In this document: in pieces, positions 8,635 to 15,682 of the stretch
Numbering within the stretch: the first letter of the stretch is position 1
Layout: the number at the start of each line of letters is the position of its first letter
Source: Deltaproteobacteria bacterium
GTDB taxonomy: Bacteria; Desulfobacterota_D; UBA1144; Nemesobacterales; CSP1-2
Direction: 5' to 3'
NCBI GenBank assembly: GCA_016187835.1
Contig: JACPIY010000046.1
Span: forward strand, 1-43,299
DNA length: 43,299 bases
Translations under genes and position numbers: made by a program
The notes under the pieces: model-generated
The model's database searches: none
What the model was told of the DNA's origin: nothing
What the model saw: only the letters and a program-made list of their open reading frames with translations

Positions 8635-9695
8635 TGTTCCCTTCTTGGAATCCTTAGGGTAAATGTCAACCCACGATCAGGATTCAGGTGGACAGCAATG
8701 TCCCCGCCGTGCTTTTTAATTAACTGATAAGAAATTGACAGTCCTAATCCTGTACCATCTTCCTTTGTGGTAAAGAATGGGTCAAAAACTCTTGATAATT
8801 TTTCACTCTCGATTCCAACGCCTTCATCACTTACTGAAACCTCAATGCTACCGTTTCTATCATTGGTTTTAATGAGCAGCTTCCCTCCATAAGGCATTGC
8901 CTGAATCCCGTTGATTACAATGTTTAGAAGGACCTGTTTTATCTGCTCCGAGTCTACGAAGATATTAGGAAGTGCTTCACTAAGTTCAGAAATAACTTTA
9001 ACCTTTTGCTGTTCGGCTTTCTTGAAAGTAAGCCGAACTACGGAATCAACGATTTCATTAATATCAGCATCTCTTAACTCAGGCTCCGGTGGTCTTGCAA
9101 AGCGGACAAATTCAGAAACAAGCGTGTTTAGCCTCTCTACCTCAACTTTTATTACCTCTACAAATTCATACTTTGGGTTTTCCTTGTTAAACTCACTCTC
9201 TAGTATATCTATAGCTCCATTAATGGAACTAAGCGGGTTTCTTATCTCATGTGCAAGCCCTGCTGCTAGTTCTCCCAAGGCGGCTAATCTGTCTGCCTGC
9301 CTAAGCTGTTCAAATGTTGTCTGTAACTTTTGGTAGGCACGACTCAGGTCTTCTGCTGTCTTTTCAGATTTTTCTCTTTGTTTTTTTTCCATAAGAGATA
9401 AAACCCCTGTTACTATTCCAACAATATTGTAAATAACCATCTCAGAATAGAGATTGAATTCATGAACTGGATGGCTACCATAGTAGAAAATGTAACAACC
9501 GGTTATACCCAGTGATGCAAGGATTCCACCTTTTATCCTAAACCAAAAACCCGCAAGTATTATCGGAATGTAATAGAGATGTTGGTATAAGCCGTGCAAC
9601 TCAACTTCTTGTTCGCCAGTGCTGAAATGTAGGAAAGTGATAACAGCAACTAAAACTATAATAAGAGTAGTCTTAAAAACTGATCCTTGAATCAT
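8631..9695 (-). CDS. Membrane sensor histidine kinase, partner of the NtrC-type regulator
   Basis: 354 residues. Three or four hydrophobic segments in residues 1-102 form the membrane sensor, including LYQHLYYIPIILAGFWF; the periplasmic part is very small. A coiled coil near 103-135 leads to HisKA with LAAGLAHEIRNPL (phospho-accepting His149). The ATPase domain has the N box NGIQAM, DEGVGI, FDPFFTTK and GTGLGLSI. No PAS domain. The signal is probably sensed in or near the membrane. The NtrB/ZraS-like architecture fits the downstream regulator. Confidence 0.92.
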   Translation of the reverse strand: MIQGSVFKTTLIIVLVAVITFLHFSTGEQEVELHGLYQHLYYIPIILAGFWFRIKGGILASLGITGCYIFYYGSHPVHEFNLYSEMVIYNIVGIVTGVLSLMEKKQREKSEKTAEDLSRAYQKLQTTFEQLRQADRLAALGELAAGLAHEIRNPLSSINGAIDILESEFNKENPKYEFVEVIKVEVERLNTLVSEFVRFARPPEPELRDADINEIVDSVVRLTFKKAEQQKVKVISELSEALPNIFVDSEQIKQVLLNIVINGIQAMPYGGKLLIKTNDRNGSIEVSVSDEGVGIESEKLSRVFDPFFTTKEDGTGLGLSISYQLIKKHGGDIAVHLNPDRGLTFTLRIPRREQ

Positions 9696-9752
9696 CCCCT
9701 AAGTATTATAAACTGCCAAACGAAGATTCTAAAATTTTTATGCCACTGAGAA

Positions 9753-10160
9753 TTAAATGCTTTGATGAAGGCTACCAATGGCGTTTCTTAACTTTTCTGA
9801 TGCCTCAGCAGCAATTAGTTTAAAGACTGTATTCTCAGTAAACCTTGCCGTTTCCTTCGGATTAAACAGGGAAGCCGTTATATTTCCATCAGAATCCTCA
9901 AAGACTACTACCCGAAAAGGCACAAATAAACCCGCTTCAAGGACACTCAGCAAAGACTCGTAAGCCATAAAGGGGTTTAAGATTTCCAGGATGAGATATT
10001 TTTTTACCTTTATCCCTAACCGGTCCTCTATAAGGTCAGAGAATTTAATTTCAGATATGACTTCAAACCCGGCCTCTCGTAAAGCCTTTTTGACACCTTT
10101 TACGGCTTCATTGAACGAACCATTCAATTTAGTTGAGAACAAATAATTTCTTTCTACCAT
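9753..10160 (-). CDS. Divergent DUF302-like protein lacking the family cysteines
   Basis: 135 residues. It aligns with the DUF302 gene at 3148-3552: NEAVKGVKKALREAGFEVIS, then YLILEILNPFMAYESL and FVPFRVVVFEDSDGNI. The family pattern ACNP...LLPCNVVVYE has become EILNP...FVPFRVVVFE, so both cysteines are gone. First gene of the operon with the kinase and regulator (57 bp to the kinase). The sigma-54 element at 10182-10197 would give only about 11 nt of leader, without a clear ribosome site. Possibly a regulatory partner of the kinase; that is inference. Confidence 0.75.
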   Translation of the reverse strand: MVERNYLFSTKLNGSFNEAVKGVKKALREAGFEVISEIKFSDLIEDRLGIKVKKYLILEILNPFMAYESLLSVLEAGLFVPFRVVVFEDSDGNITASLFNPKETARFTENTVFKLIAAEASEKLRNAIGSLHQSI

Positions 10161-10181
10161 AGCTTTTTAAACATAAACTTC

Positions 10182-10197
10182 TGCAATTACTGTGCCA
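10182..10197 (-). promoter_or_regulatory. Sigma-54 promoter of the DUF302-kinase-regulator operon
   Basis: Minus-strand TGGCACAGTAATTGCA is a full match to the sigma-54 consensus with 10 bp between GG and GC. Predicted start near 10172, just before the ATG at 10160. The paired palindromes at 10292-10330 lie about 113 bp upstream. The same core, TGGCACAGTAATTGC, recurs at 41958-41973. Confidence 0.85.
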
Positions 10198-10291
10198 TCA
10201 ACTCAAAACTGGGGGAAGTACTTTAAGCTACCTATTTCGTTTATGTATGTATGGATACAGGGTGGATATAGCTAAGTTTAAGAGCGTTCAA

Positions 10292-10330
10292 CTGTCGAAA
10301 ATTCAACAGCAACTGTTGAAAAACCAACAG
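10292..10330. promoter_or_regulatory. Paired activator palindromes between divergent sigma-54 promoters
   Basis: CTGTCGAAAATTCAACAG at 10292-10309 and CTGTTGAAAAACCAACAG at 10313-10330, centres 21 bp apart (two helical turns). Same palindrome and spacing as at 15176, 26289 and 42025. Placed about 113 bp above the leftward sigma-54 element and about 200 bp above the rightward one, the normal range for NtrC-type enhancers. Confidence 0.8.
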
Positions 10331-10509
10331 GTATTAGCAATAGGCCTTAAAAACACTCTGCTGTATATTTAAAATCCGACCTCGAATTATGACTATGTTA
10401 ATTATGATCAGTGCTAACTGGTAGTAGCTAAACAAAATTCTTCCAGATAAAGAAGCTAATGGTCGTGTGCATCCGAGGTTATTCAGTGGATCTGAATAAT
10501 CACCGCTAG

Positions 10510-10525
10510 TGGCATGACATTTGCA
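10510..10525 (+). promoter_or_regulatory. Sigma-54 promoter of the Gly/His-PEGA operon
   Basis: TGGCATGACATTTGCA, GG and GC 10 bp apart. Start predicted near 10536, giving a leader of about 25 nt that contains the GGGGGTG ribosome site before ATG 10561. Confidence 0.82.
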
Positions 10526-10560
10526 ATACTTAAATTATGAGAATAAGGGGGTGAAAAAGT

Positions 10561-10902
10561 ATGTTAAGAAAACTATCCCTAATAATCATTATGTTTATAT
10601 CTTTGGCTATGATACCTTTGCCATTATACGCCTTCGAAGAGTATGGAGGATTTGGTGGGCACGGATTCAGGGGACATAGTAGTTTTGGCAGTCATGGATT
10701 TGGACGCGGATTCGGTAGCCATAGATTTAGAGTACACAACGGATTTGGGCACCGATTTGGTGGACACGACAGTTTTGGCGGTCATGGGTTTTGGGGACAC
10801 AGTGAGTTTAGACATGGATTTAGTGGATACCATGGATTTGGCTTCAGAGAATTTCACAACGGATATTTTGGTCACGGGCATTTCGAGCACTATGATTACT
10901 AG
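10561..10902 (+). CDS. Exported Gly/His/Phe-rich repeat protein
   Basis: 113 residues. Signal peptide (LSLIIIMFISLAMIPLPLYA) then a low-complexity chain of GFGGHGF, GSHGF and GHRFGGH units, with His in roughly one of six residues and ending FGHGHFEHYDY. The periodic histidines suggest metal binding outside the cytoplasm, but no catalytic domain is present. First gene after the 10510 sigma-54 promoter. Closely resembles the N-terminal half of the 311-residue protein at 11791 but stops where that protein enters its PEGA domains; the following 200 bp have no gene, so this may be a shortened paralogue. Confidence 0.8.
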   Translation: MLRKLSLIIIMFISLAMIPLPLYAFEEYGGFGGHGFRGHSSFGSHGFGRGFGSHRFRVHNGFGHRFGGHDSFGGHGFWGHSEFRHGFSGYHGFGFREFHNGYFGHGHFEHYDY

Positions 10903-11113
10903 CACCATTACACCGACGTTTGATACAGCTTTCTTCTTCGTAGCTAACTCAGGTTTACATCAGAGATCGTTGTAGGTTTATCAACCTTAATAATTGGTTT
11001 GGGTGTAGCCCTCAGAATATAAAGGAAACCAGTTTTCATATGGACAGGGTAGAAATTAAATAGAATTTAAATTAAGAGATAGAGAGGGTTTGTTAACTTG
11101 GGATTGGGGAGAA

Positions 11114-11284
11114 ATGAAAAAGAAAATTTTAATTCTATCGGTGGCTTTTATTCTTTTCTATGGGTGTGCTAGACCCTTAACGAGGAGAGAGAGCATTCCA
11201 CCGCCACCTTCTGCACAGGCTATATGGATATATGGACACTATGATTCACAAGACAAATGGATCCCCGGGCGTTGGGTTGAGTAA
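11114..11284 (+). CDS. Small lipoprotein with a WIPGRW motif
   Basis: 56 residues from the ATG at 11114, preceded by GGGGAGAA. Lipoprotein signal with lipobox FYGC; the mature part is short: ARPLTRRESIPPPP, then AIWIYGHYDSQDKWIPGRWV. The Y-x-W-I/V-P-G-x-W pattern resembles the repeat of small exported proteins that sit beside Gly/His-rich proteins in other bacteria. Presumably anchored in a membrane. Function unknown. Confidence 0.7.
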   Translation: MKKKILILSVAFILFYGCARPLTRRESIPPPPSAQAIWIYGHYDSQDKWIPGRWVE

Positions 11285-11335
11285 ATATTAATTAGCGATT
11301 TTTGATACAAAAAATAAAAAAGAGGGAGGGATGAG

Positions 11336-11746
11336 ATGAAGGGTAAAAAATTAAACACGATAATCTTATTAGCATTGATATTTATGCTGCTAGTTCCTTT
11401 ATCTGCTCGCGGACAATTTGGCACTAGTGGTAGTGGCAGGCGTGGATCCCTGGGCCTTCCATGGGGATGGCTTATTGTATCACTTCTCGGTGGCTCATCT
11501 TATAATACCCCTAATGTGATCCCAGCAGATAAATCACACGGTATCCTGCAGATCAAGGTAGAAACCCAGGATGCGGAAATATATGTAGATAGCAGGTTTA
11601 TCGGTCGGGCAAGGGATTTTAAGGGACCGGCGATGGTTTCAGTTCCCTCAGGAAAGCATGTAGCAGAGTTCAAATATAATGGCTTGAGTTTTGCAGCCGT
11701 TAATGTTGATGTAGTTCCAAACTCTACGACATTTATTGTAAGGTGA
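11336..11746 (+). CDS. Exported single-PEGA-domain protein
   Basis: 136 residues with a signal peptide (cleavage about after SARG), a Gly/Ser-rich stretch GTSGSGRRGSLGLPWGW and one PEGA-type beta domain: ILQIKVETQDAEIYVDSRFI, GRARDFKGPAMVSVPSGKH, VAEFKYNG. The domain is nearly the same as the first PEGA domain of the next gene (EIYVDGRFIGLARDFKGPAI), so the two are recent paralogues. PEGA domains are surface or periplasmic beta modules with little known function. Confidence 0.8.
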   Translation: MKGKKLNTIILLALIFMLLVPLSARGQFGTSGSGRRGSLGLPWGWLIVSLLGGSSYNTPNVIPADKSHGILQIKVETQDAEIYVDSRFIGRARDFKGPAMVSVPSGKHVAEFKYNGLSFAAVNVDVVPNSTTFIVR

Positions 11747-11790
11747 AAATTTGAAATGAAAAAATCTTAGTCTTTAGGGGGGTAAGCGGC

Positions 11791-12726
11791 ATGAGGAAGA
11801 TAACATTAGTGATTACAATATTAGTATCTATATTGCTAATCCCTTTGCCCTTATACGCCCGTGGGGGGCATGGAGGAGGGCACGGTGGGTTCGGTGGACA
11901 TGGATTTGGAGGACACACTAGTTTTGGTCATGGAGGATTTCATAGTGGATTTGGTGGGCACGGCTTTGGTGGGTTTGGCCATGGAGGATTTCACACCGGG
12001 CATTTTGGTCATGGGCATTTCTTTGGTCACCATCACCATGGACACTTTTTCCCCAGCTTTTTCCTCGGAGTGGGATTTGGAGCTTTAGCATTATCCCCAT
12101 TCGTGATATACCCATACTATCCTTATCCTTATCCCTATTATGTTTATCCTTATGCTTCTTATCCACCCACTGCTCAGTCGTACGGCGACCTTGAAATTCA
12201 GGTAGCTCCAGAAGAAGTAGAGATATATGTGGATGGCAGGTTTATAGGCCTGGCCAGGGACTTTAAGGGACCTGCTATAGTTTCAGTTCCTTCAGGAAGC
12301 CATGTTGTGGAGTTTAGGTACGGCGGTTCAAGTTCCTCAAACACTGTTTACGTTTCTCCGGGCTCTGTGTCGGTTGTAAGCGGGGAGTTTAAGCCTGTTC
12401 CCGGATCTTCGAAGGAGTTTTTTACTCCGCCGTCTTATAGATATTTCCCGACGGTTTACCTTGAGGAGTCCGCTGGTCTTTTAAAGTTAAAAGCTGAACC
12501 CGATAGTGCTGTTATATACATTAATGGAAAATCTTTAGCAACAGCAAATCAGATTGAAAACGGGGTAATTGCTTTACCAGCAGGGTCTCATAATATTAGA
12601 ATTGCTGCAGAAGGATATAGCTCATACGAGGGAAAGGTTAATATTCCAGAGAACGATAAAACCGAGCTTAGGGTGCATCTAGAAAAGGGACCAAGAGATA
12701 AAGTTAGCTCACTATATGAACACTAG
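11791..12726 (+). CDS. Exported Gly/His-rich protein with two PEGA domains
   Basis: 311 residues. Signal peptide ending LPLYA; residues 25-88 are GGHGGFGGHGF-type repeats with a HHHHGH cluster; a hydrophobic segment FFLGVGFGALALSPFVIY follows, then a Tyr/Pro-rich spacer (YPYYPYPYPYYVYPYASYPP). The first PEGA domain is at about 132-180 and the second at about 230-300, with the PEGA-like IALPAGSHNIRIAAEGYSSY. The layout suggests a metal-chelating N-terminal arm near the membrane and an outward beta module. Last gene of the 10561-12726 operon; converges on the ATPase gene with a 27-bp gap. Confidence 0.82.
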   Translation: MRKITLVITILVSILLIPLPLYARGGHGGGHGGFGGHGFGGHTSFGHGGFHSGFGGHGFGGFGHGGFHTGHFGHGHFFGHHHHGHFFPSFFLGVGFGALALSPFVIYPYYPYPYPYYVYPYASYPPTAQSYGDLEIQVAPEEVEIYVDGRFIGLARDFKGPAIVSVPSGSHVVEFRYGGSSSSNTVYVSPGSVSVVSGEFKPVPGSSKEFFTPPSYRYFPTVYLEESAGLLKLKAEPDSAVIYINGKSLATANQIENGVIALPAGSHNIRIAAEGYSSYEGKVNIPENDKTELRVHLEKGPRDKVSSLYEH

Positions 12727-12753
12727 AAGAGATAATCTCAAATATGGAGCATA

Positions 12754-14655
12754 TCAAAGAGAAGAAGCTTTCGACGTGGGCAAAAGTCGGGCGGAGTTAA
12801 GGATGAAAACTAATTCCGAAGAAACGTGGATGAAAGCAGCAAGTAACGGATTCAGTAATCCAAAGGCGGCAAGTCCAACACCGATACCGTCTACGGTCAG
12901 AGTTCCTATGAAATTTGTCATAATGATGCGATGGCACCGCCGGGCTATTTTTAAAGTTTCAACGAACTTCAGCAAGTCGTTGCCGAGAAGCAGGACGTTA
13001 GCACTTTCTCGTGCCACGTCTGTTCCAGAACCCATGGCTACACCGACACTTGCTTGCATCAGCGCTGGTGCATCATTAATACCATCGCCCACCATTGCTA
13101 CCTTTTTCCCCTGCTTAAGGAGAACCTTGATCCGGTCCAGCTTCTGATTCGGAAGAAGCTCTGTGCCAACTTCATCTATCCCAAGTTTTTTGCCGATTGC
13201 GTTACCGATAGATTCTGAGTCACCAGTTAAAAGTATTGACCGAATATCCATTTGCCGAAGGGCCGTTACCGCTTTCGCCGCTTCAGGTCGTAAGACGTCG
13301 GCAATTTGAATGCTTCCAAGAAAGCGTCCGCGACGTGCAACAAGCACTTCGGTTAAATAGTTTGAACTTCCGTCAAGCTGGCTAACATCAATGTTCCGTT
13401 CGGCAAAAAGTGCCCTATTCCCAACGATAATCTCCTCTTTATTGACAGAGCAGCTAATTCCCTTGCCAGGATCATATTTGAACTGTTGCGGCTCGACGAT
13501 GGAGAGAGACATTTCGTTTGCCTTATCTAAAATTGCCTTTCCTAATGGGTGTTCTGAAGGCTGTTCGGCGACGGCGGCGGCTTCAAGTAAGGCCTGCTTT
13601 AACACACCAGGACAAGGGGTTATACCAACGACTTGAGGGGTTCCTAAAGTCAGGGTGCCAGTTTTATCCAGAACGACCGTATCCACTGTGCTGAGAGCCT
13701 CGAGGTAGCGTCCGCCCTTGATAATCGCTCCGTTCCTGGCTGCTCGACCGATGGCACCAAGAATGGCCAGAGGAGTTCCTGCAGCAATGCCGCATGCTCC
13801 CGCAACGATAATAACAGAAATTGTAGAGCGCGTATCGCGTGTGATAAGAAACGTTAATGCTGCACAGGCTAGGGCAAAATAGACGAGGTATCCCGCCAAT
13901 CGATCAGCCATTTTTTGAATAGGTGCACGGGATTTTTCCGCTTGTTCAACTGCCTCTACGATTTTTCCGAATGCAGTGTTGCGACCCACACCAGTAACAC
14001 GAAACTCAAGAGCGCCGGACTGGTTAATTGTACCGGCATAAACTTGCGTGCCTGAAACCTTTTCCACAGGCAACGACTCTCCAGTGATTGCAGCTTGGTC
14101 AACAAATGAATTTCCGCTGACAACAACTCCATCCACCGGAATGCGCGCGCCTGGCTTGATAATGACAATGTCTCCTATCTGAAGCTCTGTCGCCGGGACT
14201 TCTTCCGTCTTGCCGTCGCGATGCACTAAAGCATTTCGCGGCAGGAGATCAAGGAGATCCTCAATTGCATTGCGGCCTCGACTGACCGTGAGCCCCTCCA
14301 ACATTTCAGCCACAAGCACGAAAAAAACAATCACTAACGCGGTGAAGAACTCGCCAATGACTAATGCCCCCGCGAGAGCAATAGTCATCGATAGTTCCAT
14401 GGTCATACGACGAGAGGCGAGGTTATGAAAAGCCTCCCGAAAGATGGGGTAACCCCCGATGAGGGTGGCTACAAGGCCGATAACGTCAAACTGAGCAAAA
14501 TTCTTCCACAGTCCAAGCCAACTGCCAAGAATAGCCAGACCTACAAAAGTAATTCGGGCAACATCGATGAACTCAAGGCAGTGTTGATGCTCCTTGCTAT
14601 AGTCATCGTTGTGCTTCACAGATATTTTGCTATTCAAACTAGACAATGTATTCAT
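12754..14655 (-). CDS. P1B-like metal-transporting P-type ATPase with GAC in place of CPC
   Basis: 633 residues from the ATG at 14655, chosen for its AGAGGATCAAAT ribosome site (a 14-residue extension would run into the repressor gene). No HMA domain, but a short His/Cys/Asp-rich head HNDDYSKEHQHC. Actuator TGES (ITGESLPVEK), phosphorylation DKTGT near 330, the P1B-type SEHPLG motif near 367, and GDGINDAPAL are all intact. In the membrane site the usual CPC reads VAGACGIAAGTPLA: the first Cys and the Pro are replaced and one Cys stays. C-terminal helix has SSELVFILNSARLL. Metal is uncertain; the RcnR-type repressor upstream suggests Ni or Co. GC-richer than its neighbours. Confidence 0.88.
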   Translation of the reverse strand: MNTLSSLNSKISVKHNDDYSKEHQHCLEFIDVARITFVGLAILGSWLGLWKNFAQFDVIGLVATLIGGYPIFREAFHNLASRRMTMELSMTIALAGALVIGEFFTALVIVFFVLVAEMLEGLTVSRGRNAIEDLLDLLPRNALVHRDGKTEEVPATELQIGDIVIIKPGARIPVDGVVVSGNSFVDQAAITGESLPVEKVSGTQVYAGTINQSGALEFRVTGVGRNTAFGKIVEAVEQAEKSRAPIQKMADRLAGYLVYFALACAALTFLITRDTRSTISVIIVAGACGIAAGTPLAILGAIGRAARNGAIIKGGRYLEALSTVDTVVLDKTGTLTLGTPQVVGITPCPGVLKQALLEAAAVAEQPSEHPLGKAILDKANEMSLSIVEPQQFKYDPGKGISCSVNKEEIIVGNRALFAERNIDVSQLDGSSNYLTEVLVARRGRFLGSIQIADVLRPEAAKAVTALRQMDIRSILLTGDSESIGNAIGKKLGIDEVGTELLPNQKLDRIKVLLKQGKKVAMVGDGINDAPALMQASVGVAMGSGTDVARESANVLLLGNDLLKFVETLKIARRCHRIIMTNFIGTLTVDGIGVGLAAFGLLNPLLAAFIHVSSELVFILNSARLLPTSKASSL

Positions 14656-14693
14656 ATTTGATCCTCTTCCATAAGTTTTGAACTGAGTCCGAA

Positions 14694-14972
14694 TCACTTC
14701 AGATATGTTTTTAGCACGTCAATCAATTCTTGGGTCGCCTTAGCTTGTTCCGACTCAGGTTGCAGGTCGGGGTTGATTACATGAAACCGAATGTGCCCTT
14801 CTATGACTTCGGTCATGAGGGAGTTTATCGCGCCCCGACAAGCAGCAATAGTCTGAAGAATGGAAGAACATTCCCGCTCTTCTTCGAGAGCTTTCTCCAC
14901 GGCATCAATTTGCCCGCGAATGCGTCGCACGCGGCTAAGAAGCTTCTGTTTGTCTCGGATCGTATGAGCCAT
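14694..14972 (-). CDS. RcnR/FrmR-type (CsoR family) metal-sensing repressor
   Basis: 92 residues, all-helical CsoR/RcnR family: MAHTIRDKQKLLSRVRRIRG, then ECSSILQTIAACRGAINSLM and EVIEGHIRFH. The residues at the sensing positions are His3, Cys35, His60 and His64, the set that binds Ni(II)/Co(II) in RcnR, so a nickel/cobalt sensor is favoured over a Cu(I) CsoR; an extra Cys45 is present. Probably represses itself and the downstream ATPase (38-bp gap) by binding the operator at 14987-15000 and releasing it when metal binds. Confidence 0.88.
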   Translation of the reverse strand: MAHTIRDKQKLLSRVRRIRGQIDAVEKALEEERECSSILQTIAACRGAINSLMTEVIEGHIRFHVINPDLQPESEQAKATQELIDVLKTYLK

Positions 14973-14986
14973 TGTACCTTAATTAA

Positions 14987-15027
14987 TATACTGGAGTATA
15001 GTATAATTAAAATTACGCTTTTTTCAA
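14987..15027 (-). promoter_or_regulatory. Sigma-70 promoter with overlapping RcnR/FrmR-type operator
   Basis: On the minus strand TTGAAA (15027-15022) and TATACT (15005-15000) are 16 bp apart. The -10 box runs into a perfect 6-2-6 inverted repeat TATACTCCAGTATA (15000-14987). Operators of FrmR and RcnR are AT-flanked palindromes around a short G/C core, so this fits an autoregulatory site that blocks RNA polymerase. The match to the family operator is by resemblance. Confidence 0.65.
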
Positions 15028-15175
15028 GCGAAAAACAGAGGTTGATAAAAGAATGACACAAATACGAAACAAGGATTTAAAAGTTAGAACTAGAAATGGA
15101 TATATTGCCCCCGAAAGTTGAAAGTAGGCCTATGCTAAAGACTGGGTTTTATATTCCTGTCCTTCGAATGTCCAA

Positions 15176-15214
15176 CTGTTGAAAATTCAACACACAACGT
15201 TGAAAAATCAACAT
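15176..15214. promoter_or_regulatory. Paired activator palindromes of the first RND operon
   Basis: CTGTTGAAAATTCAACAC at 15176-15193 and ACGTTGAAAAATCAACAT at 15197-15214; centres 21 bp apart. About 116 bp upstream of the sigma-54 element at 15311. Confidence 0.8.
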
Positions 15215-15310
15215 ATCAATCTGTTAATCAATATTTTCAATTGAGTATTAAACTATAAAAAATCTCTTTATTGCAGTAAGTTATATCTCCAAAAGAAAGT
15301 TAAAACTCTC

Positions 15311-15326
15311 TGGCACAGAAGTTGCC
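15311..15326 (+). promoter_or_regulatory. Sigma-54 promoter of the first RND efflux operon
   Basis: TGGCACAGAAGTTGCC; GG and GC 10 bp apart. Start predicted near 15337, giving an untranslated leader of about 120 nt before the small gene at 15457. Confidence 0.82.
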
Positions 15327-15456
15327 AATTTAATAGTAGCTTTAGTAATGATTTTAAAAAGCCGAGGAAAACACAAATGCTTTACAAAGGTGTCTACCAG
15401 CTAGCCTTGGTACAATGCTTAGGTACCAACCAGGAATTTATATAACTGAGAAACAT

Positions 15457-15651
15457 ATGAAAATAGGAAAACAGGACTTGGAGAAAAAGTTAATTGGGAT
15501 TAGATGGAAGATTGACTTCTATGAAGCAAAGAGACAAAAACTAAGCGGAATGTCTGGACTGGAGGAACAGTGGGAAGACGCCAACAAAAGGCTTCAAGAG
15601 CTCTGGGCTGAGTTCAGGGAGATTTATTGTCGCCTTGGAAACAAGCATTAA
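15457..15651 (+). CDS. Small charged helical protein, function unknown
   Basis: 64 residues from ATG 15457 (an in-frame ATG at 15415 lacks any ribosome site). Highly charged and predicted helical: KQDLEKKLIGIRWKIDFYEA, KRQKLSGMSGLEEQWEDANK, then LQELWAEFREIYCRL. No signal peptide or known domain. It lies between the sigma-54 promoter and the efflux genes (31 bp to the next gene), so it is probably co-transcribed with them. It could be a cytosolic accessory or adaptor; nothing in the sequence decides this. Confidence 0.5.
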   Translation: MKIGKQDLEKKLIGIRWKIDFYEAKRQKLSGMSGLEEQWEDANKRLQELWAEFREIYCRLGNKH

Positions 15652-15682
15652 AAACGCACAATACCGGAGGAACAAAATTTGA

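Noticed and set aside
10561-12060. Repeated GGATTTGGTGG/CATGG-like DNA as a CRISPR or satellite array
   Set aside because: The repetition comes from Gly-His-Phe codons in a signal-peptide-led reading frame; spacing and repeat units are irregular.
12716-13147. 143-codon plus-strand frame
   Set aside because: Lies opposite the conserved C-terminal half of the P-type ATPase; no ribosome site or recognisable domain.
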